Below are positions 11,195 to 23,940 of a DNA stretch of 64,000 nucleotides, one piece after another; positions within the stretch are counted from its first letter, which is position 1; each line of letters begins with the position of its first letter. Position numbers and translations under genes: made by a program. The stretch is taken from contig JACCGJ010024146.1 of NCBI GenBank assembly GCA_013407085.1, positions 1-64,000 of the forward strand. The letters run 5' to 3'. This stretch comes from Atriophallophorus winterbourni. Taxonomy: Eukaryota > Platyhelminthes > Trematoda > Plagiorchiida > Microphallidae. Under the pieces are notes generated by a model. That model saw only the letters and a list, made by a program, of their open reading frames with translations, searched no databases and was not told where the DNA came from.

Positions 11195-11480
11195 CTCAGA
11201 ACTTAGAACTCAAAGAGTTTTATAGGAGAGAAAAAAGTGAGTATAACAAAAACCACAAGATGTAGATGTTTATAAAGTGAAAATGTGAAATTCTTCACGA
11301 GTTAATCGTGGCAAACACAGATTGCATGCTTTGACGTGTATTCATCGAACTTCCAGGCAAAAACCTCAACTGAATCGGAATGTATGATTAATGCGGACAC
11401 GGTATTCCAAGCGAAACAAATTCTGACCGAGAAAAGTTCCGACGCATATCCAATTCAGAATGTGGATTGATTAAACTCTT
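11195..11480 (-). mobile_element. CR1-like LINE 3' fragment (family B)
   Basis: Reverse-strand copy of the same 3' end as 2615-2920, with the TTTTATAGG-like terminus near 11220. It aligns with the end of the 9181-10320 element. More diverged than the 2615 copy. Confidence 0.55.
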
Positions 11481-11823
11481 TGAATGTTTGCGTTTTTCCA
11501 ATTAATGTCCATGGGCTTTAGTTCATGTTGATGGGATGATTTTTGGCGAGCATAAATTTCAATGGCAACAAGGTCACTCCATTTTCGTCCTTGAGTAAAA
11601 TCATGTAGTTTTAGATTTGACGACATTCTCTCTCAGAAAGGTGAATTCCGGTAACAGGCTACCAATTTAGTCACACGATGATAAATCCCTTCATGTATTT
11701 CTGTATCATTCCTTATCCACGATGTCTAGTCTTTGATGGAAATTTTCATAACAGGACTTATAATGAGAATGGGAAAAATTATTAATCATCAAAGTATAGT
11801 ATTACACACATACTCCCGCTTAT
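11481..11823. other. Non-coding spacer
   Basis: No supported feature. Confidence 0.35.
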
Positions 11824-11867
11824 CCACCACGACCGGTTTCAAGCTTTTTGGCGTTATCAGGTGGTGA
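11824..11867 (-). ncRNA. Decayed hammerhead ribozyme (class 1)
   Basis: On the minus strand the order is CACCAC (stem I, 11866-11861), CTGATAA (11860-11854), a poorly pairing stem II region, GAAAC, the palindrome ACCGGT (11837-11832), C at the cleavage position (11831), and GTGGTG (stem I, 11830-11825). Stem I pairs perfectly over 6 bp. The CUGANGA box has A for the invariant G8 and stem II pairs badly, so it is probably inactive. Confidence 0.6.
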
Positions 11868-13520
11868 CAATAGGATTTACTTTGCAATCAAACAGGTCAG
11901 TTGTGACAAATGCAAGGAACTATCCAGGATTACTATCACCATGCTCAACGCGAGCTAGATGGATAGATTTATCTGAATTTTTAAATTCATGTTCCGTCCG
12001 AGAGGGAGAATGCCATGAGCCTGTATGTGTCTCTCAATTCTTTCGCCATTCCCTCTTTCCACACAACCATTCGCTTACACGTGAAGCTGCAATGTTCTAA
12101 ACGAGGTTTTGTTTTTCTTTACAAGATGCATTTATTTATGTGCTGATTCATGTTAGCATGGTAACGCTGCGGTTCAGAATTGGTAGGATCAAAGTGATGA
12201 TCTTCTAATATTTATAGCGCATTACACTTTACATCCGTATACGAAGAACAACACAAGTTGTGTACTCAACCCTGGAGCTAGCGTGATACTGCAAGGGTTT
12301 CACTGCCTTAACCTCGGATGTTAAAATCAAATCTAGAATTGAAGGTTGTTCTGATACTCTGGTTATCGAGAACCATTAGTGTATATAATCCGTTGTAGAT
12401 TAATTGTGCTTTTCGTTTGATTCACATACGGCAACGTGCCGTTTTAATTCCTTCAATCTCGAAAACAATTGTCCGTAAACAAGTCCTAATAACCAAAGAT
12501 TTATGAAACGTAAATTAGAAGTTAGTTCAACAATACATTTTTCCAATAATGGCACACAATATTATTAATCGAAACGTGTTGAGACGATTACTTTGAACAT
12601 ATACTGGCAATGATAAACCTATCCGTTCGTAATGCATCTTCATGAAACATCAATTCGTGTGTAGACAATTTATTACCTATATGCTTTCTCTACCATTTCA
12701 ACCATAATTACTCGGTTAACACTACAGCATTTACGGATAGTTCGTTCAAAAGCTCGTGACTATATTATGCATTGTTGATCACATTACAATATCGTTATTT
12801 TTTATTTTGAGCTAAGTAAAGACCACCGATTGAATGGAACTCTGAACATTGTCACACTGTGTAACGAGTACAATAACTTCTCCTATAAATACAAGTTCCA
12901 TTGTTCCTGAAAATCAACATTGATCATTCCCCCTGAGTTTGTCCCCCAATTTATTCCAACCACAATTCTCATTGAAATGGGAAACAACACATTGAGTTGC
13001 GTGTGTAAATTGAGAGGCACCGCGGTTGCTCAAAATATCATTTGTAGGACATATGTGTCTCATATAATGTGACTCAATCAATTATGCACAAGGAAACAAA
13101 ACCGTTCTACGGGAAACGCGAATTCGTACCATTGTTAAAAACACTTTCTCGCTTGTGCGAATGTTATGATTGATGAGGAATTTATCCCATTAATGATTTG
13201 CGCCTCGAAGAGAGAGCAATTGGAAATTTCCCTTTCTCGTGGCTGGGATTAGATTCCCTAATTCTCTATGTCGGGAGCTAACTGTGTTGAGGATTTATCG
13301 CTAGTGAGGTTTGCTAATTAGATTGAAACATTGAACGCTTTCGAATGAAATCGTTGTTTCTCGTGCGAATTTCGTAGAGCCGATAATAGAACCCGCGACC
13401 TGTGAAAATATACAAATATCAAGAAAACCACAAATTAATGCTATTTATTAGTCCATGTAGGTTAGATATTTATGAATTTGAGTATTGAGCACAAAGTTGA
13501 TTATATTTAACGAGTGTACG
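11868..13520. other. Non-coding stretch
   Basis: Continues from the class 1 repeat into AT-rich sequence. The plus frame at 11861-12100 has no recognisable domain. Nothing else supported. Confidence 0.4.
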
Positions 13521-13720
13521 GTTAAACTTAATTGTTACAAGCCTTTTTTCCTACACAGTATTTTAATCCACACTTTAACTCGGATTTAGTGAAGATATGT
13601 TCAGTCACTGCTTATTCTAATTCCTTATCTTGTTTATACACTTACATTTCAATTTTTACCATACTATGGTTGTTGTTAAGCTTGTTGCTTTTTAGACCAT
13701 TAAAAACCTTGAATTACCCA
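13521..13720 (+). mobile_element. CR1-like LINE 3' end (family E)
   Basis: Short 3' terminal piece. It shares GGTTGTTGTTAAGCTTGTTG and the end ACCATTAAAAACCTTGAATTA with the long LINE ending at 22650, and is found reversed at 49680-49875. Confidence 0.75.
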
Positions 13721-14280
13721 GTTACTCTGAATGATGCGCGAGTGGCCTTTTTAAAGAAAACCTACCTAGAGGATCGATTTTACAAGAATGTTAGTCTTCT
13801 AATGGTTTTAATGCATCATTGCGGTGGTGTATTTCGCGAGGTGTGCTTTCAACGATTTCCAGACTACGCTTATGCTTAAACTGAGTGCAAACTTACAGTT
13901 GGGGAAATATCTGCGGCCCACTAGCATTGTGTCCAGTGGACGAACTCATGTCGAAGATAACTTTTCGTGTTACTAAAACCGGTGGATAACGGCGGTCTTA
14001 TCGAAAATTAGAAACCTCATACAAAGCTATGATTGCTCGTGTTCATACTGCCCAAACTTATGTTATCCGATCGACCCCATCTCGGCAATGCGACAGGCAT
14101 AATTTCCAGTTAACGTTTTCAATCTCAACATGTAAAATGTTTTAAATATTAGTCTTATTGTTCAGATGTTTTTTTGGAATTATCCTCGTTACCCTTTCTG
14201 ATAGTTAGACCGAATCTTGTTAAAAAGGCACTCCTAATTAATTGATTATTTGACATCACGAATATTTTACATCTTTTACT
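13721..14280. other. Non-coding spacer
   Basis: No supported feature. A lone AAAACCGGTGGAT near 13976 recalls the class 1 stem III motif but no core boxes accompany it. Confidence 0.35.
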
Positions 14281-15605
14281 TCTTTACAGCTTAACAGACC
14301 AGTTATGTTGTTACCGGTGGTCTATAAACTTCTCGAAAAATTTGTAGCTTAAGAGCTTATCATTTTGAACATTTCGAACAAAAAAATTTCTTGCATCACA
14401 CATCACGGATTCAGGAAAAGATATTCCTGAATCACCAATGTTCTCATAACTCTTGATAACTGGACTCGAGCCGTGGATATTGGATACCCAATCCATGCTA
14501 GCTAATTGGATATGTCTAATGCTTTTGACCGCATCAACCACAGAATACTGCTACCAAAATTAGAGTAGTTCGGGGTAGGTGACAGATTATTGGACTGGAG
14601 ACGGGATTACTTGACTGACAGAGTCATCAGGGATAGAGTTGATGGGGCACTATCCAGCCCCGTAGAAGTTACAAGTGACGTAGCTCAAGACTTAGCCTTG
14701 GGGCCAATAATCTTCCTGGTGTACGCGAAAGATATATCTGAAATAGTACGCAGCATAATCATTTTATTCGCGGATGACATCAAAGTCTGGACTAGCGTAG
14801 GCATCATAGAAGATTGCTAAATTCTACCAAAAGATCTCGAAGCACTTCATATGTGGTCCTTACGAAACTACCTAACATTCAACTTTCAGAAATGTAAAAT
14901 GTTAAACGTTGGTAAATCCTTCGAATTCACATAGTCTCTGGGATCTCAGCAACTTTCATGGGTTACGGAAGAAAAAGACCTGGCCGAGGGGATTAGCAGT
15001 AACTCGAAGTCTTCAAGGCAGTTACTCTAACGGATAATTAGCACCTTTATCAGCCCAAAAATGGAGTGCGCTTTTCAAGTATAGAGCCTATGGCTACAAA
15101 AAGACGTGACCTTTCAGCAATGAGTATACTACACAACGATGAGAGGATTGCAACTTTAAACCTGTTTGACTTTTTTTTCGGTCGCGTCAGGGGTGATTAG
15201 ATCCTGCTGTTCAACATGTTGCATACAGTGGATCACCCACTTGAACACGTATTTCATAAGAGAGAAGCACGCGGTGGCAGATTTCAGGACTACAAGTTAA
15301 TTATTCTGTACTCTAGATCAAGCTGTCGAAGGTTCTTCTTTGCTGTCCGAGTTTGTTTTATATGGAATTCCCTGCCCCCAGATGTCATTTGTGCATCAAG
15401 CATGAAAATGTTCAAGGCTGAACTTGACAAGTATATGTGGACCAAATCCAACCACGCACCTGAATACACCTGCTGACTTTCCATATTGATAAAAAATTTG
15501 TGTTGTTTTTATGAATTCCCTATATTTTTAATCTATAGTTACTGTAAATTATTTGCTTTTTGGTCCATTACAACTCTGAATTACTTTGAATCACTTTGAA
15601 TTTCA
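14281..15605 (+). mobile_element. Decayed CR1-like LINE
   Basis: RT remains are readable across frames. At 14290 a YRPVMLLPVV-like block is followed by SNAFDRINH near 14515. The frame 14590-14820 holds RRDYLTDRVIRDRV, a damaged VAQDLALGPIIFLVY in place of the GVPQGSVLGP block, and LFADDIKVW. After many lesions, 15216-15476 gives CRRFFFAVRVCFIWNSLP and FKAELDKYM. The 3' end is near 15600 with repeated GAATTACTTTGAATCACTTT. The whole element is old compared with others in the window. Confidence 0.75.
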
Positions 15606-18050
15606 TTCTTATCAAGCATAGGTCAAAATCTCGGTTGACTCTGAATAACGCATAACAATCCCCCATCAGTCGACCGACAATTTTACGTAACGTCTAACGG
15701 TTCATGGCATAAAATATTAAGTAATAAAAAGAAAATGGTTGAGGTATGCGAATGCTAAATGCCAAATCGTGCTCCGAATAGCTGCGAAAGAATCTCGAAT
15801 AGAAAATGAAATTTTGGCTCCTATGTGATGAAACCTCTTCGTAAATTGAATGCCTTCAAACCAAGAGTCCAGGAAACTAAATCACAGACTGTAAAACAGC
15901 CTGACTAGGATTTTCAAACAGTCATCAAAGCGCTCCAGCTTTTTGCTCAATTCAGAGTTGCTTACATATGAGGCAAGTACGAATCTGCTCTATTAGTAAC
16001 CAGACAAACCTGATCTTTACTTGTAATGAAACATTGATCAGTCTAATGCTATGTTTGCTGATTGAATCTAGGCTATAGTATTCAGTGTTTCCTCCAAGTT
16101 TTCAAATGACTTGCAGAACGTACGACCAATGTAACCGCTTTCGGCATAAAATAGTCGTTTCTGATTTCACAGGATTCAAGATGATGGGTTCCTACAGAAG
16201 CGACGGCAGCAAGTATTGCATATTCACTAACATTTTACAATCATTTGTCACATTTCACTGTTCTATACAAAATCGATTTCGTCCCGAAACGTTTCATTCC
16301 CTCGGTGAATCGAATTACGTTCCCGGATGCATAGGGCATGGAGGCATCACTCAAGCCAACTACCGTTTGTAAATCAGATTATTCCCGAATGCTCATTGAT
16401 CCAACAATCTATCTTTTGGGAACTTTTAATATTGATTCGATAGTTCGTTTTGGCGACGTACTCTTGACAAGTATCGCTTGTTAGACAAACAGAAGGATTA
16501 ATGTGTGCTCGGATTCTGGTTTAAACGGAGTTGAATGGCGTTTGAAAAGAGAACCATGCAAAATCGAAAAACAGTGACAGCTTGAACTGTAAAAAAGAAA
16601 TTTTTCGGCTTAACCTATGTTTGGAAACGTAGAGTTGTTTTTATAAATCTAGGAGACAAAATATTGCAAATAAGTGATGCGGCGAAATGAAGCTGTTTAG
16701 AGTTACAACGATCGAATCCGCTTTTCACTAGCATTTGTTACAAGATTCAGGATTATGAAGTCAAGAAAACGCGCCCAGGTTTACAGATTACCAACCGCTT
16801 TACTGTATACAAACAATTTAAATGGGATAATCCACCTCAAAGGGTCCATACTTTAAGCATTTGTATAAACATGCACGGAAATTTGTTTTGAAGCTAATGA
16901 GGTTTGAATCACAGGTAACCTAATTCAATAAACCGTTTTACATGAACAGACCACATCGAACAGAAAAAGTGCTGTTAGAATGGGTTTTGTTCTGAAATAT
17001 TTATCTCTGAATGACTCAACTCCGGTCCGCGAGATTTTGCATAAGTGAAATCCATAAACTACAACTATTCAACTGCTCATCGTGTGGTAGGGTTTGGAGT
17101 CCTGTCACAAACTTGCAGAATTTTTTTACAGATATGTAACATAATACTGTAATGTACTAGAATATATGGCTCAAATCTTGCTAACTATGAAACTTACAAG
17201 TATTAAAGTAATATCATCATATTTAATACCTGATTAAGATCGTATGCCATCTTCGAGGGATTTTAACTTGAGATTCTTAGGGAAGAAAGTAGTGCATATC
17301 TTTCTGAAGTTCAAATCTGAACGTTATACAATCAATAAATGCTGCAAGCAGATAGCGTCACGTGACGGAGGCTTCAATATTATCTCTCAATCTTACCATA
17401 CATTCATTTGGATTGAATCGATTAACATTAACGTCATTAACAGTATGAGACTGTAGAACTTCTTTTTAACATAGTTTGTTCATTTGGCTAGCTTCTAGCG
17501 ATCTTTTAAAAAGGTTGTTTTAGAATTAGATTACACCAACTGAAAACTAGGCAAGTTAAATGGGAACAAATTTTTGATGCTTTCAAACAACAAAACTGAT
17601 TTATTTGAATAAGATTTGAAAACAGGAAGCTCTTTGGTTTTGAATGAAGCTTCTTCCAATTTTCTTTTCTGTATTTTTAGTGTGTTTGACATGAGAATGG
17701 ATTTCCTCTTAATTCAGAACACTTGACCCTCAAACATAAATATGCTGTTACTTCACATTAGTACGAAATGTTGCGGAATATTCACAAAGTTGACGACGAA
17801 GTGTCGTAAAAGTGTCGTTGTGCATAATTTTGATCAACTTCGTGAATTTTACAAAGGATCTGTTACTGATGCATAGTAACCAAAGCAAAACGAATTTCCG
17901 CACAACTTACATTAGAAAGGTGGTTTTGAAGTAATAGGAAATGAGCATAATATCAATCACGGATACATTATACATGGTAAAATAATTTCGATCTTAAACA
18001 GCTACAATAGGCTATTCACTTCCATACAGCTAAATCGAGTGACGAAATTT
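15606..18050. other. Long non-coding stretch
   Basis: The plus frame at 16085-16372 (95 codons) includes several Cys, His and Gly but no motif I recognise. Splice sites around it are not convincing. The remaining frames are short. I see no TE ends. Confidence 0.4.
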
Positions 18051-18192
18051 TCCGACAACCCGTCATTTTCCGTCAACTCCGCCCAATACCACACAAACCA
18101 ACCGCAGCCGTATCGATTTTTGTGCTCTGATTTGTACTTTTGGTTGACCCCGTTAACATGAAACAATCTGATGTTCGCGAAACGTCGTCTGC

Positions 18193-19558
18193 ATGAAAGT
18201 CGTCAGTGGTAAGGTCAAATCTGTCACGTGTCAAAACTGTTCCCACAAATGCCACGCAAAATGTGACAAGTCATTGACCTCGGATGCGCTATCGATCCTG
18301 ATGGATGAAAACATGCCTGGTGTATGCTATGTGTGCAAAAGTTGTCGAGCTAAACCAAACGCAGATTTAACTGCTCGAACAAGTGTTGCGCAAAGCAACC
18401 TAGATGATCGGATGCTGAGCTTAGAGCTTATCATACAAACGTTGAAGACATCGGTAGAGACTCAAAATTCTCAGTTTGCCAGTATGTTTTTCGATAAATC
18501 GGTAACCACTGACGGTAATACCAGTCAGATAAACGCTAAATCTTCGATCTTTCAACACGAATGTTCAGCTGTTGCAAATGTGCCGGAGTGTCTTGAGGAG
18601 CGTCCTTTTCATCAAAAAGCCACCTTTACAAATGCGACTGTTAAAGGCCTGTCTGCCCAAAACATCCCTGGTCCGCAAAAAGATACGAAGCCAAAGCCAC
18701 CTGCTCACCCGAAGGATCAGCGGAAACCCTTAGGTTCAAAACCAAAAGTCATCGTGCAAAACACTCCCAAAGTGGACACTATAGGTATTCGATCTAAGGT
18801 AGTTGAAACGTCCAGCAACACAAAAGCGCCAAACACACAGTGTACATTCAGTCCATGGACTAAGCGTGATTTGCACCAACGTAAAGGAAACGAGTGCCAC
18901 CTTACTAGGGGAGAGGCTAAAGCACGATAAAGAAGAATGGAAAAGGTTGTGCAACAACATGGACTTGGAGCCAGTTGAACCACTATCATTGATACGACTA
19001 AGTCGTAAACCTACTTCTTCAAATCTGGACCAGCCAAGATTGCTTAGAATCACGGTTCACTCTGAAAGGGATCTTGAAAACATCTTACTATCCGCTTTTC
19101 TCCTGTGTAAGGAGCGTTCAGAGACCACTGCAAGGATCTTTGCTGATGTGCCCTGGTGGGAAAGGGCCCGAAAGGACCAGCAACAAAACCAAACGAAACA
19201 GAGGGATGATCGAAGTATCATCCTTTTGGGAGTTCCAGAAGCTGATGAAGCAACTGATAAAGCGGTGCAGTGAAAACACGATCAATTACAATGGAGATTC
19301 CTCAGTGATATACTTGGTTTGCATGATGTAGCTGTGACGGACACGTTCCGCATCCCCAAATCTACGAATTATAAGGGCATCGGTCCTAAGCCCCTTAAAA
19401 TAACGTTCTTGCGTAATGATATGTTGAACACGGTCAAAACTCGTTGGGAAAATGGCCGCAGAATGATCCCGCGAGAAATTAGACTAGGTGCATCGAAACA
19501 CCATATTGAAAAGATAGATGCACCATTAAGTTCAATAGAAACACTACCAAGTCAATAA
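18193..19558 (+). pseudogene. LINE ORF1 protein, PHD-like finger, frameshifted
   Basis: The first frame (18193-18930) begins with a Cys/His cluster: CQNCSHKCHAKC, then CYVCKSC about 30 residues on. This matches the second half of a PHD-type or related zinc-binding module seen in CR1 ORF1 proteins. A long Ser/Pro/Lys-rich low-complexity linker follows. The frame shifts between 18900 and 18930 into 18803-19273, a basic and glutamine-rich segment with LLGVPE, and again into 19319-19558. ORF1 proteins bind element RNA and may act as chaperones. The 5' start of the ORF is not certain because the first expected Cys pair is upstream in a broken frame. Confidence 0.65.
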
Positions 19559-19737
19559 GTTGTTGACGTGTCAGAAACAATTTCAGCCGATACGATAGAT
19601 TACTGTGTTCCAACAGTACAACCCCAAAACGATCAAGCATCCCTGCAAGCAAAAAACCTTCAGTTGCCGACTCTAGAGGAGTCGGCCTAACATATATTCT
19701 GCATTCCACTAGCCTTCTTCCCCACACCCCATCCCTG

Positions 19738-20580
19738 TTGAGAAAAACAACTATGAAATGCATCTACACCAACGCACAATGTCTCGGAAACAAAATCGGT
19801 GAACTGCGTGCAGTTTTTCTGAGATGTTCACCAGACATCATCGCCGTAACGGAAACGTGGCTGCAGACTCAGCAAACAAATAGTGAACTTGAATTACCAG
19901 GAATGTCGCTTATTCGTCATGACCGTGAAACCAGAGGAGGAGGAGTAGCTTTGTATTATAGCCAAAACCTTCTGGGCCGGGAGATTACGGATCCAGACAT
20001 CGTGTTACTGGATACACTCTGGTGCTCAATCCGACTAGCTAACGGCGAAGACTGTGTTTTGGGAGTAGTATATCGCCCACCGTCTGCACAGGAAACTTAC
20101 AATTTGGCCCTACTGGATAAAATTCGCATGGTTACTTCCAGATACACTTGTGGATTTTTGATTATGGGTGACTTCAATTTACCGAATCTACAGAGCAGTA
20201 CCATTTACCCAGAACACTCCCTCGAGCGCGCATTCAGTGAGTTGTTTGACGATATTCCTCTTTATAACCACATTACATGTAATACCCGATACAGCGGTAA
20301 CGATTTACCCTCACTCTTAGATCTCGTTCTGACAAGCAATTAACATGACATTGATAACGTTGCTTACGAAAGTCCACTGGGACTAAGTGATCACGTCGTC
20401 ATCCAGTTTGACTATCTTTTTGAAGCTGTAAGAACAAATGATGCCCGTAAAAGAGTTAGGCGGATCAACACTATGGCGTTGAGTGATGCTCTGAAAAACA
20501 CGTTTAACTGCCAACCGGAAACCAGCAACGTACATGACTTTTGGATATGGCTAATATCTAATCTCAAAGTTCAATCGAAG
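19738..20580 (+). pseudogene. LINE ORF2 endonuclease domain, one stop
   Basis: The APE-like endonuclease motifs are visible in order. YTNAQCLGNK is the N of the first block, and VTETWL is the catalytic E in the ETWL motif. Then follow RGGGVALYY and VVYRPPSA; GDFNLPN has the catalytic D and N, and LDLVLTSN closes the open part. A TAA at 20341-20343 interrupts. The frame resumes with LGLSDHVVIQF, the conserved SDH box, and ends near 20580. The domain nicks target DNA to prime reverse transcription. Confidence 0.85.
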
Positions 20581-21760
20581 TGAGCTCCGAATTTGTCCTC
20601 AGGAACTCAAGAAAAAACTTTGAATTTAAATTAAGAAGCCGAACTCGTAAGTGGTTAACGGTACGAAACATTGCTTGGCGACACCATCGGCAAAACCCAT
20701 CATCCGAAACATGGGAAACATTCCGTTTACTGCGGAACAAAGTAAACAAATTTGTCATCCAAGACAAGTTGTGCTTCCAAGAAGTGATATCAAGCATGAT
20801 GGAGCGAAACCCCAAAATACTATATCGTATGGTTAACGATCAAGCTAAGGTGAAACCTGGAGTAGCGTCCGTTGGACCAACAACAATTGCAGCAGAAACT
20901 GCTGATGCTTTAGCCACGTTTTATTCATCGGTATTCAACCCGATAGAACATGCAATAAACAGCCCAAATCCAACAATTTCAAACACGGTTGCCTTAAGTG
21001 AAATAAGTGTCACTGAGAAACGCGTCCTCCAAGGTTTATTTAATCTTAAAACCGGAAAGTCTCCTGGGGCCGACGGAATTACCACGAAAATATTGAAGCA
21101 ATTTGCGAGGTTGCTATACAAACCACTGACTTATTTGTTCGAGCAAACACTGGCAAGCGGAGTGATCCCTACAGATTGGAAACGAGGAATAATTTCTCCA
21201 ATTTACAAAGGTGGAAATCGCTCCGATGTTTCCAATTACCGACCCGTTACTCTGTTACCAGTGATTTCAAAAATACTTGAGCGGCTCATTGTTGACGATC
21301 TAATGAAACACTTCGAGAATAATCAGTTGCTTTCGAGGAACCAGCATGGATTCAGACGAAATTATTCCTGTTTGTCTAATTTACTGGTAACGCTAGATGA
21401 TTGGACAAATCGGTAGATAAAGGACAACCAATACACGCGTGCTACTTGGATATTTCAAAAGCATTCGATCGTGTTGACCATTCCCTACTACTGCTGAAGC
21501 TTGAAAGTCTGGTATCCTGTAAAGTTGCTGAAATTGGCTAAATGAACTACCTGACCACATCGCACTAACCATTACGTGTTTGATGGTATCATTCTCCAAC
21601 CAATTTCAAGCAACTAGTGTGAGTTTCCCCAAGCTCAGTCCTTGGTCCGATCCCGTTCTTGTTTATGTCAATGAATACCGGAAATTGTGTTCTATGTATC
21701 ATTCGTTATTTGCGGACGACATAAGATTTGGCGCAGCATTTGTAGCCAGAAAACTGTACC
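20580..21760 (+). pseudogene. LINE reverse transcriptase domain, frameshifted
   Basis: The frame 20580-21416 contains the linker and RT fingers: KTGKSPGADGI, DWKRGIISPIYKGG, NYRPVTLLPVISKIL and NQHGFRRNYSCLSNLL. A frameshift near 21411 leads into HACYLDISKAFDRVDH, which carries the first catalytic Asp region. The sequence decays, and LFADDIRF near 21710 keeps the catalytic DD. It joins the endonuclease part by a frameshift at about 20578. Confidence 0.85.
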
Positions 21761-21979
21761 TGCTTTTTAACAAAAAAGGATCTTGGATACTACTTCAATC
21801 ACAGCTGTCGTTTAGGAACCACTGCCGTTTTAACTTCAAAACAAATGTCAGGATCCTGTGTTGGGAATCGGATAAGTTCACATTCACATAGGGTTCTCAT
21901 TTCCGTTGAAATTGTCAGTGAGAAAAAGAATTTGGGTGTCTGGATAATTCTCCAGTTTAACACTCACTTCAACTAACAG

Positions 21980-22500
21980 TTGCCTAAAAAAAAAGCACAC
22001 GCGTTCTTAATCTATCAACTCAAATGTATTTTGGAATTTTCGCCCAAGATATTCCCAAGGATCATGAATACATACTTGAGACCAGTCATGGAATACGGTG
22101 TGCAGTCATGGTCTCCGTGGCTCAAGAGGGATGTGGAACTTATGCAGCGAATCTATCCCCGCTCAACGAAACTAGTTCTCAGCATCCGAAACAAACCATA
22201 TAAAGAAAGGATAGCTCAACTGAATCTGTTTGATTTTCCCTATCGACGAATCAGAGGAGACCTTATCCTACTTTACAAAACATTCCATACCCAGAACCAT
22301 CCCTTACAGGATTTATTCACGCGAAGGGATACGAGGAATTATCGGACCCATGACTATGTGCTGGTCGTACCCCATTCCCGCCTGAACTGTCGAAGGTATG
22401 TTTACTCTGTCCAGTGTCCCCGTTTTACGTGGACAGTTTTAACCTTCAACCGTTGCTCACGCACCCCTAGCTTCATGACTTTTAAAAAACGAAAATTAGA
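21980..22500 (+). pseudogene. LINE ORF2 C-terminal domain
   Basis: Open frame with YGVQSWSPWLKRDVELM, IYPRSTKLV, then HSRLNCRRYVYSV, the conserved C-terminal Cys-Arg-Arg motif. The following FAWNSLP-like block is damaged. Part of the same element as 18051-22660. Confidence 0.75.
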
Positions 22501-22664
22501 CGAATTTTTTATTGCACTATTCGTTCCCAAAACACTTATATACTGTTTAATCTATGTTCATATATTGTTTATACACTTAAATTTCAATTTTTACAATCCT
22601 ATGGTTGTTGTTAAGCTTGTTGCTTTTTAGACCATTAAAACCTTGAATTACTGAATTTATACGG

Positions 22665-22925
22665 TGATACCAGGCATTTCCAGATTCTGCAGTAGTATAC
22701 TGTAGTTAACACCATCAAATTCTTTGGAGATATCTAAATAACTTGCACGAATTGCTTGCCATTTATCAACCGCTTGTGCTCAATCATTAAATGTTATCGG
22801 TAAATCAGATGAAAAGGAATTATTCCGTCTAAATCCGAGCTGTTTTATCGAAAGTAACTTATTATTTTCAAAATGTTCATTTGATCGTCAACAAGCGAGC
22901 GTTAAATTCATTTCCTGAAATCAGC
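22665..22925 (-). pseudogene. LINE reverse transcriptase fragment
   Basis: On the minus strand, patches read LGFRRNNSFSSDLPITFND and SYLDISKEFDGVNYSILLQ, the palm segment of a CR1-like RT. It abuts the end of the long plus-strand LINE directly. No 3' end is visible, so it is either a nested remnant or an inverted piece. Confidence 0.55.
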
Positions 22926-23940
22926 TGCGATTACTTATCCACGTGTCTTGCCTCGCGTTACAGTATAGTGTTTCAACTTATTGCTGTATCCATCATGGCA
23001 ACTTATGCTTATTTACATATTTATTCTACTTTGCGTAGAAATTAAATTGACACGCGGCCTGGACTTGTTTGTTCATTGAAATTACCTTCGAGGTTACTAA
23101 CGGGTTTTCTGTGCAGATGAGAGCGAGGAATCCATTTTAAAATCCGGGATAATTATTTACGGTGCTCAATTGGCTAGTTAGCATTTTTGCGCGGTTTCCT
23201 GGTGTTCCCAGCCATTTGTCATGTTGCTGGGTTCATTCATCGTATGATTATTCGTCAGTATTCTCATCCACAGTTATGCCGTAAACAATTTCAATCGATA
23301 GATTATGAGTGGTCTGTGCTATGTCCATTTACCTATGCATTTTTTAACAGTATTTGCACTCATCTAATGGAGATCGCAAATTTATTCTCGCTGCTCCTGG
23401 AAAACATGGTGACAAAGTTATAAATGCAGATAGGATAACGGATGAGGACATTAAACAGAATCGTGTGAACAAAGGTATGGAAATGACCCACATTTGATCA
23501 GCACACATACTATGAAATTACGCTTCGCAAACCTCATTCTAGTTATTTACACTTGTGAAATAGTTCCAATAATCCCTGAAACAGGGTTTCAGGACTCAGA
23601 ACATTCCGAGGGTTGAAGCAGAGGGACGAACGGCATGAACAGATTAATAAAGCCCTCGCACTAAACCCGAAGCGATGTCTTGAAGCGTGTGCCATCAAGA
23701 ACTTTACGGCATTTGATTGTATCTGCTGTACGAATGATTTGCATGCATTTACGAGTTGCCGTAGAATCCCGAAATGTTGGCGATCTTGTTCATCGTGCGC
23801 TCAACTGTTTCTCCGTCTGAATCAAGATACCAGTTAAATGGGAACAAATGGATCAGTATCATATGATCTATGAAACATAGTTTTGTGCCACACTGCCACG
23901 AAATCAGATACAGAACTCAGCTTAAATAATACACAGGATG
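22926..23940. other. Non-coding stretch with one Cys-rich frame
   Basis: The plus frame at 23613-23837 encodes about 74 residues with CICC, CRR and CWRSCSSC clusters. I recognise no family and see no clear splice sites. Otherwise nothing supported. Confidence 0.3.

Larger units (their letters stand above)
18051..22660 (+). mobile_element. Longest CR1-like LINE, both ORFs present but broken (family E)
   Basis: The element runs from about 18050 (5' edge uncertain) to the 3' terminus ACCATTAAAACCTTGAATTA at 22630-22650. In order it has ORF1 with a PHD-like zinc region (18190-19560), an APE-type endonuclease (19738-20460), a reverse transcriptase (20580-21750) and a C-terminal domain (21980-22500). 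This order with an ORF1 PHD-type finger fits the CR1 clade. Several stops and frameshifts make it non-autonomous. Confidence 0.85.
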
